DNA of 64,000 nt from assembly GCA_945883435.1 (NCBI GenBank), contig CAMCXK010000005.1, positions 1 through 64,000 on the forward strand, written 5' to 3'. Made by a program: the position numbers and the translations under genes. The DNA comes from Chthoniobacter flavus (GTDB lineage Bacteria; Verrucomicrobiota; Verrucomicrobiia; Chthoniobacterales; Terrimicrobiaceae). Numbering within the stretch: the first letter of the stretch is position 1; each line of letters begins with the position of its first letter. Below the pieces are notes generated by a model. The model had not been told where the DNA came from and made no database searches. It saw only the letters and a program-made list of their open reading frames with translations. This document shows positions 60,214 through 64,000 of this stretch, piece after piece.

Positions 60214-61722
60214 TCAGTTGTCTGTGGAGGGTTTCGGGAGGATCTCCGATGCATCATCGGCATCCGAAGCGACCGCCTGCTCGACCAGTGCCGGCGGCAA
60301 TGATTTGGCCGGTTTGACCCCGAGATCGCGCAACTTTTCAGCTTGGCTGATCAGGTTGCCGCGGCCGGTGGAAATCAATTTCAGGGATTCGTGAAAACTT
60401 TGGGAAGCCGCGTCGAGGGATTTTCCGATTTTTTGGAACTCCGCCACGAACGACTGGAACTTCTCATAGAGCTTGGCTCCGCGATCGGCGATTTCGAGAG
60501 CATTACGGGTTTGGTTTTCCTGCCTCCAGAGGTGTTCGACGATGCGCAAGACGTAAAGAAGGGTCGAGGGGCTGGCGAGTAGGACATTTTTTCGCCAAGC
60601 CTCCATGAAAAGCGAGCCGTCTTGCGAGATGGCCAGAAGGAAGGCGGGCTCGACCGGAACAAACATGACCACAAAGTCCAGCGTGTCGCCAAGGCCGTGG
60701 AGTCGGCTGTAATCCCTCTTGGAAAGTCCGTCGATGTGCTCTCGGAGGGAATCGAGATGCTTTTTGAGATGGCTTTGCCGCTCGATCGGGTCCTCGGCGG
60801 CGCAGTGGGCGGCGTAGGCATCGATGGAAACCTTGGAATCAACGACGAGGCAGCGGTTCGAGGGAAGGTGGAGAATCACATCGGGACGGCCTTTTTTGGA
60901 ATCCTCGTTTTCGTAAATGCGCTGGGTGGAAAAGCCGGTGCCTTTGCGGATGCCGGAGGCCTCGAGAAGCTGTTCAAGAATCATCTCGCCCCAATCACCT
61001 TGAATTTTGTTGGAGCCTTTCAGGGCCTGAGCGAGGTTTTTGGCCTCGTTTCCGAGGGATTGGTTCAACCGGGCGAGGGTTCCCACCTCGGATTGGAGGA
61101 GCAGGCGCTCCTTGCCGGCATCTTCGAGAACGCGAACGATCGATGCTTTGAAATCCACCAACTGGTCGTTCATGGGCTTCAAAAGGTCGCCGATGGCTTT
61201 TTCGCGGGCGGCAAGGTCCCCCTTGGCCTCGGATTGGAAAGTTCCGAGCTGGGTGCGGGCGATTTCCAAAAAGCTTTGGTTGTTGCTTCGAAGAGCCTCG
61301 GCGGAAAGGGCCTTGAAAGCGTCGCCGAGCCGGGTTTGCGCCTCGCCGAGAAGCGCCATCTTCTCAAGGGCCGAATTTTTTTCATTGTCCAAGGCGGCTT
61401 GCAACTCGATCCGCGCCGCCATCAAAGTGGACGCTTCCGACCGGAGAGAGCGAATTTCCGATTCGAGGGAGGAAATGCGTGACGCCTCGGCCTCGGAGGC
61501 GGCAAGGCGAATGGCGATGGATTTGCAGCTCTCATCGAGCAATCGAGCACGCTCCCCCAAGGCGGCGGCCGATTCCTCGCAAAGAGTCAACCGCCCGCGC
61601 AAGGCTCCCGCCTCACCGGCCAGACGGATTTTTTTCAAAAGCAAAACAACGGCCGGGATCAAGCCGACAAGAAATCCGGCAATTCCAAAAATCAAGTGCG
61701 TGAGGTTCATCGCCTGATCCAT
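60214..61722 (-). CDS. rmuC: DNA recombination protein RmuC
   Basis: 502 residues. N-terminal membrane helix (FGIAGFLVGLIPAVVLLL), a long coiled coil to about residue 210, and the RmuC nuclease-like domain: LEQLLEASGIRKGTGFSTQ, SKKGRPDVILHLPSNRCLVVDSKVSIDAY (Asp and the V-x-D-S-K motif), DFVVMFVPVEPAFLLAI. In Escherichia coli it limits inversions between short repeats; the biochemistry is unclear. Start at ATG 61722, or ATG 61710 with a GGATCAGG in front. It diverges from cysI with about 105 bases between. Confidence 0.92.
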   Translation of the reverse strand: MDQAMNLTHLIFGIAGFLVGLIPAVVLLLKKIRLAGEAGALRGRLTLCEESAAALGERARLLDESCKSIAIRLAASEAEASRISSLESEIRSLRSEASTLMAARIELQAALDNEKNSALEKMALLGEAQTRLGDAFKALSAEALRSNNQSFLEIARTQLGTFQSEAKGDLAAREKAIGDLLKPMNDQLVDFKASIVRVLEDAGKERLLLQSEVGTLARLNQSLGNEAKNLAQALKGSNKIQGDWGEMILEQLLEASGIRKGTGFSTQRIYENEDSKKGRPDVILHLPSNRCLVVDSKVSIDAYAAHCAAEDPIERQSHLKKHLDSLREHIDGLSKRDYSRLHGLGDTLDFVVMFVPVEPAFLLAISQDGSLFMEAWRKNVLLASPSTLLYVLRIVEHLWRQENQTRNALEIADRGAKLYEKFQSFVAEFQKIGKSLDAASQSFHESLKLISTGRGNLISQAEKLRDLGVKPAKSLPPALVEQAVASDADDASEILPKPSTDN

Positions 61723-61828
61723 TGATAAACGGTGCGGGAAACGAAAAAAGCGGAATCAGAGGCCGTGCAGCGGTCAACTTCAGCGTTGCGGCGCAGGGAC
61801 CTCTTTGGAATGATTGGACGACGATCTC

Positions 61829-63544
61829 ATGACCAACGAACCCAACGCCGTCAAGCCCCTCAGCGCGAACGAACCCCTCAAGGCCGCCTCACGCCACCTG
61901 CGCGGCCACATCGCGGAGGAACTCGCGGACACCTCCACGGGAGCCATCGCCGAGGAAACCGGTCAACTGACGAAATTTCACGGTCTTTATCTTCAAGACG
62001 ACCGCGACCTGCGCGTGGCGTTGAAGAAGGCCGGCAAGGAAAAAGCATTTTCGTTCATGCTTCGCGTGCGCCTGCCGGGCGGAAAGGCAACCCCCGCGCA
62101 ATGGCTGGTGCTCGACCAACTGGCCCGAGATGTGGCCTCCCCCTCGCTGCGGTTGACGACCCGGCAAACCTTCCAATTCCACGGTGTGCTCAAGGGCAAC
62201 GTGAAAAAGCTGATTCAAGGCATGCACCGGGTGTTGCTGGATTCCATCGCGGCCTGCGGAGACGTGAACCGCAACGTGATGGCTCCCCCAAATCCGGAGC
62301 GCTCACCTGCAGCCCAGGAGGTTTATGAGGCCGCCCGCTCGTGGAGCGAATTCGCGCTGCCGAAGACACGGGCTTATCATGAAATCTACCTTGATGAGGA
62401 GTTGGTGGCTGGTGGTGAACCCGAGCAAGAGCCGATGTATGGCGACACCTACCTCCCGCGGAAATTCAAAACCGGATTCGTCCTGCCTCCGTCGAACGAT
62501 GTGGATGTGTTTTCTCAAGACTTGGGTTTTATTGCGATCGTGGAGGAGGGCCGCCTCGCCGGCTACAACGTAACCGTCGGGGGAGGCTTGGGCATGAGCC
62601 ATGGAAACGCCGAGACCTTCCCGCGTCTGGCGGATGTCTTGGGATTCATCACTCCGGACTCGGTCAATCGCGTGGGCGAAGCAGTCCTCACCACGCAACG
62701 TGACTTCGGCGACCGCACCAACCGCAAGCATGCCCGTCTGAAATACACCATCGAAGATCGTGGCATCGAGTGGTTCAAAGGTGAGGTGGAACGGAGATCG
62801 GGCGTGGGTTTCGCACCCGCCCGCGCGTTCGAGTTCACCACCATCCAAGACCCCTGCGGATGGCACGAATGCGTGGACGGCACCTGGTTCTACGGATTGC
62901 ACATCCTGAGCGGCCGGATCGTGGACCGGGAGGGATGGCCCATGAAAACCGCCTTGCGGGAAATCGCAGGGGTTCATACAGGGGATTTCCGACTGACCCC
63001 CTCACAAAACCTGACTATTTCCGGCGTCACATCCGCGCAAAAACCCGTCATCCAGGCGATTCTTGCGAAACATGGCCTCGACCGGGAAAACGACCGCTCG
63101 GGCATGCGATTGAACGCGCTTTCCTGTGTAGCCCTTCCCACGTGCGGATTGGCCTTGGCCGAAAGCGAACGGGCCCTTCCGGAACTTCTGGAAAAATTCG
63201 AATCCGTTCTGGAGGAAAACGGCTTGTCCCATGATGCCATCAGCCTCCGGGTGACCGGGTGTCCCAACGGTTGTGCGCGCCCCTACCTGGCCGAAATTGG
63301 TTTGGTCGGAAAGGCGCCGAACAAATACGCCCTGTATGTGGGAGCGGCTTACAATGGCACGCGGTTGAACCGGCTTTTATCGCCGTCGGTCTCGTTAGAC
63401 GGCGCGGTGGAAACCCTGCGCCCGGTCATTAAACGTTACGCCACGGAGCGACTTCAGGGCGAGGGGTTCGGAGACTTTTGCCAACGTGCAGTGCTTCCGG
63501 AGGATGCCACGTTTCATAGCATTGGAACCCCGGTTGCCGCCTAA
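61829..63544 (+). CDS. cysI: Assimilatory sulfite reductase hemoprotein (CysI-type)
   Basis: 571 residues from ATG 61829 (a TTG 15 bases earlier is possible). Two ferredoxin-like halves: RGHIAEELADTSTGAIAEETGQLTKFHGLYLQDDRDLR and LRLTTRQTFQFHGVLKGNV at the front; the [4Fe-4S]-siroheme ligands in CVALPTCGLALAESER and VTGCPNGCARPYLAEIGLVGK (C-x5-C ... C-x3-C). It reduces sulfite to sulfide with six electrons. NADPH- and ferredoxin-dependent forms are alike here; no cysJ, cysH or cysD is adjacent, so the electron donor is open. The siroheme precursor enzyme is encoded at 22108. Confidence 0.92.
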   Translation: MTNEPNAVKPLSANEPLKAASRHLRGHIAEELADTSTGAIAEETGQLTKFHGLYLQDDRDLRVALKKAGKEKAFSFMLRVRLPGGKATPAQWLVLDQLARDVASPSLRLTTRQTFQFHGVLKGNVKKLIQGMHRVLLDSIAACGDVNRNVMAPPNPERSPAAQEVYEAARSWSEFALPKTRAYHEIYLDEELVAGGEPEQEPMYGDTYLPRKFKTGFVLPPSNDVDVFSQDLGFIAIVEEGRLAGYNVTVGGGLGMSHGNAETFPRLADVLGFITPDSVNRVGEAVLTTQRDFGDRTNRKHARLKYTIEDRGIEWFKGEVERRSGVGFAPARAFEFTTIQDPCGWHECVDGTWFYGLHILSGRIVDREGWPMKTALREIAGVHTGDFRLTPSQNLTISGVTSAQKPVIQAILAKHGLDRENDRSGMRLNALSCVALPTCGLALAESERALPELLEKFESVLEENGLSHDAISLRVTGCPNGCARPYLAEIGLVGKAPNKYALYVGAAYNGTRLNRLLSPSVSLDGAVETLRPVIKRYATERLQGEGFGDFCQRAVLPEDATFHSIGTPVAA

Positions 63545-63552
63545 ACAAACAG

Positions 63553-63569
63553 CCTGCCTTGCGGGCAGG
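63553..63569. terminator. Short hairpin after cysI
   Basis: CCTGCC and GGCAGG enclose a five-base loop, 9 bases after the cysI stop. No T-run follows. Possibly a Rho-type or weak terminator, or a dispersed palindrome. Confidence 0.35.
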
Positions 63570-63596
63570 GATTGCTGAGATTGCTCAAAAACAAAA

Positions 63597-63625
63597 ACGC
63601 GGTTGAACAGGACGTTCAACCGCGT
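63597..63625. terminator. Strong hairpin between convergent genes, probable terminator
   Basis: ACGCGGTTGAAC and GTTCAACCGCGT form a perfect 12-bp stem around the loop AGGAC. It is preceded by an A-run (read as T on the other strand) and followed by CTTTC. It lies between the ends of cysI (plus) and the small cysteine protein gene (minus), so it probably terminates the minus-strand transcript and perhaps both. Confidence 0.75.
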
Positions 63626-63645
63626 CTTTCGTTGGAAGGAAACCC

Positions 63646-63804
63646 TTAGAGGGAGACCTCGGTCACGAGGGATTGTTTTTCACCCTCTTTGGCCTCGCCT
63701 TTATCTTTTTTATCACCGCATCCGCTACCGGGGCAGGAACCCGCGAAAACGGAGGCAACGGAGAAGGCGATGGTGACTGCTGCGAAGAGCACGAGTTTTT
63801 TCAT
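63646..63804 (-). CDS. Small exported cysteine-containing protein
   Basis: 52 residues, of which about 21 are a clear signal peptide (MKKLVLFAAVTIAFSVASVFA). The mature part is about 31 residues: GSCPGSGCGDKKDKGEAKEG and a short tail. Two Cys in C-P-G-S-G-C could bind metal or form a disulfide; the rest is Lys/Glu-rich. No family recognised. The start is at 63804; upstream frame content is not similar to anything. It lies 46 bases downstream of efp on the same strand. Confidence 0.6.
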   Translation of the reverse strand: MKKLVLFAAVTIAFSVASVFAGSCPGSGCGDKKDKGEAKEGEKQSLVTEVSL

Positions 63805-63850
63805 AGGCCACAAGAGTCGCCTCGAAAGCGGGGAAGTCAAACGGAATTTT

Positions 63851-64000
63851 TCAAGCGCGGCCCATGTAGGTGCCATCCACCGTGCTGACTTTGATCATTT
63901 CCCCTTCTTTGATGAAGAGCGGGACTTGGATCACCTTGCCGGTTTCGAGGGTTGCCGGTTTTTGGACGTTGTTGGCCGAGTCGCCGCGCACACCTTCGGC
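63851..64000 (-). CDS. efp: Elongation factor P, C-terminal fragment
   Basis: The last 49 codons are in the window; the gene continues beyond position 64000. The sequence [20 protein letters not shown] followed by [20 protein letters not shown] and YMGRA is the third OB-like domain of EF-P ([15 protein letters not shown]-x-x-G). EF-P enters the ribosomal E site and rescues stalling at consecutive prolines. The residue that is modified (Lys or Arg in domain I) is outside the window. Confidence 0.92.
   Translation of the reverse strand, partial: AEGVRGDSANNVQKPATLETGKVIQVPLFIKEGEMIKVSTVDGTYMGRA

Noticed and set aside
1-64000. CRISPR arrays, tRNA or rRNA genes, insertion sequences, prophage
   Set aside because: No spaced direct repeats, cloverleaf-like sequences, transposase or phage genes were seen on either strand. 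A tRNAscan or ISfinder search would be decisive.

Overview
The window is 64 kb of chromosome from a Gram-negative, flagellated member of the Verrucomicrobiota, with moderately high GC. I infer a Chthoniobacter/Terrimicrobium-type lineage. Four things support this: a 'Verru_Chthon' cassette (pseudopilin-like proteins C, A and D) beside a PEP-CTERM protein; two giant proteins that begin with LEPRIAPA, a LEPR-type N-terminus; a ribosomal cluster with no rpsN or rpmD at the usual places, a gap pattern I recall from Chlamydia and relatives; and siroheme, LarB and flagellar genes of bacterial type. No insertion sequence, prophage, CRISPR array, tRNA or rRNA was seen.

Layout. (1) 1-5941, + strand: the end of a PEP-CTERM protein, then cassette proteins C, A and D, tightly packed. 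(2) 5998-10059, +: two glycosidases without signal peptides (a GH2 enzyme and a five-bladed-propeller enzyme). (3) 10364-18358, -: two paralogous giant glycine-rich secreted proteins, joined stop-to-start. (4) 18447-25017: an orphan lipoprotein-type binding protein, a glyoxalase/TPR/zinc-ribbon trio, a CobA-HemD fusion overlapping a stand-alone PAS protein, and a membrane protein. (5) 25024-30891, -: an eight-gene housekeeping operon (adenylate-kinase-like, zinc-finger peptide, fmt, pyrH, frr, thioredoxin-fold protein, yqeY, pepF). (6) 31002-44543, -: the fused S10-spc-alpha ribosomal operon. It starts at rplD, contains secY, adk, map, infA and rpmJ, and carries a foreign-looking exported coiled-coil gene between rpsS and rplV. 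It ends with a strong terminator after rpsD. (7) 44783-49044, -: mutL, a GNAT gene, larB, a nucleotidyltransferase and an SH3-like lipoprotein. (8) 49043-53228, +: an IscA-type protein, a membrane protein, a MidA-type methyltransferase and a second orphan binding protein. (9) 53241-60120, -: flagellar operon flgB-flgC-fliE-fliF-fliG-fliH-fliI-fliJ-motE with a -24/-12 (sigma-54-like) element in front. (10) 60214-64000: rmuC, cysI, a tiny exported cysteine protein, and the C-terminus of elongation factor P.

Connections. The CobA-HemD fusion makes the siroheme precursor that the sulfite reductase hemoprotein (cysI) needs. frr, pyrH, fmt, map, infA, efp and the ribosomal genes are all translation or growth genes. 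FliH has nine consecutive prolines, so flagellar assembly should depend on EF-P. The regions most worth following up are the Verru_Chthon cassette, the twin LEPR proteins, the exported gene inside the ribosomal operon, and hints that some transcripts here have little or no leader.
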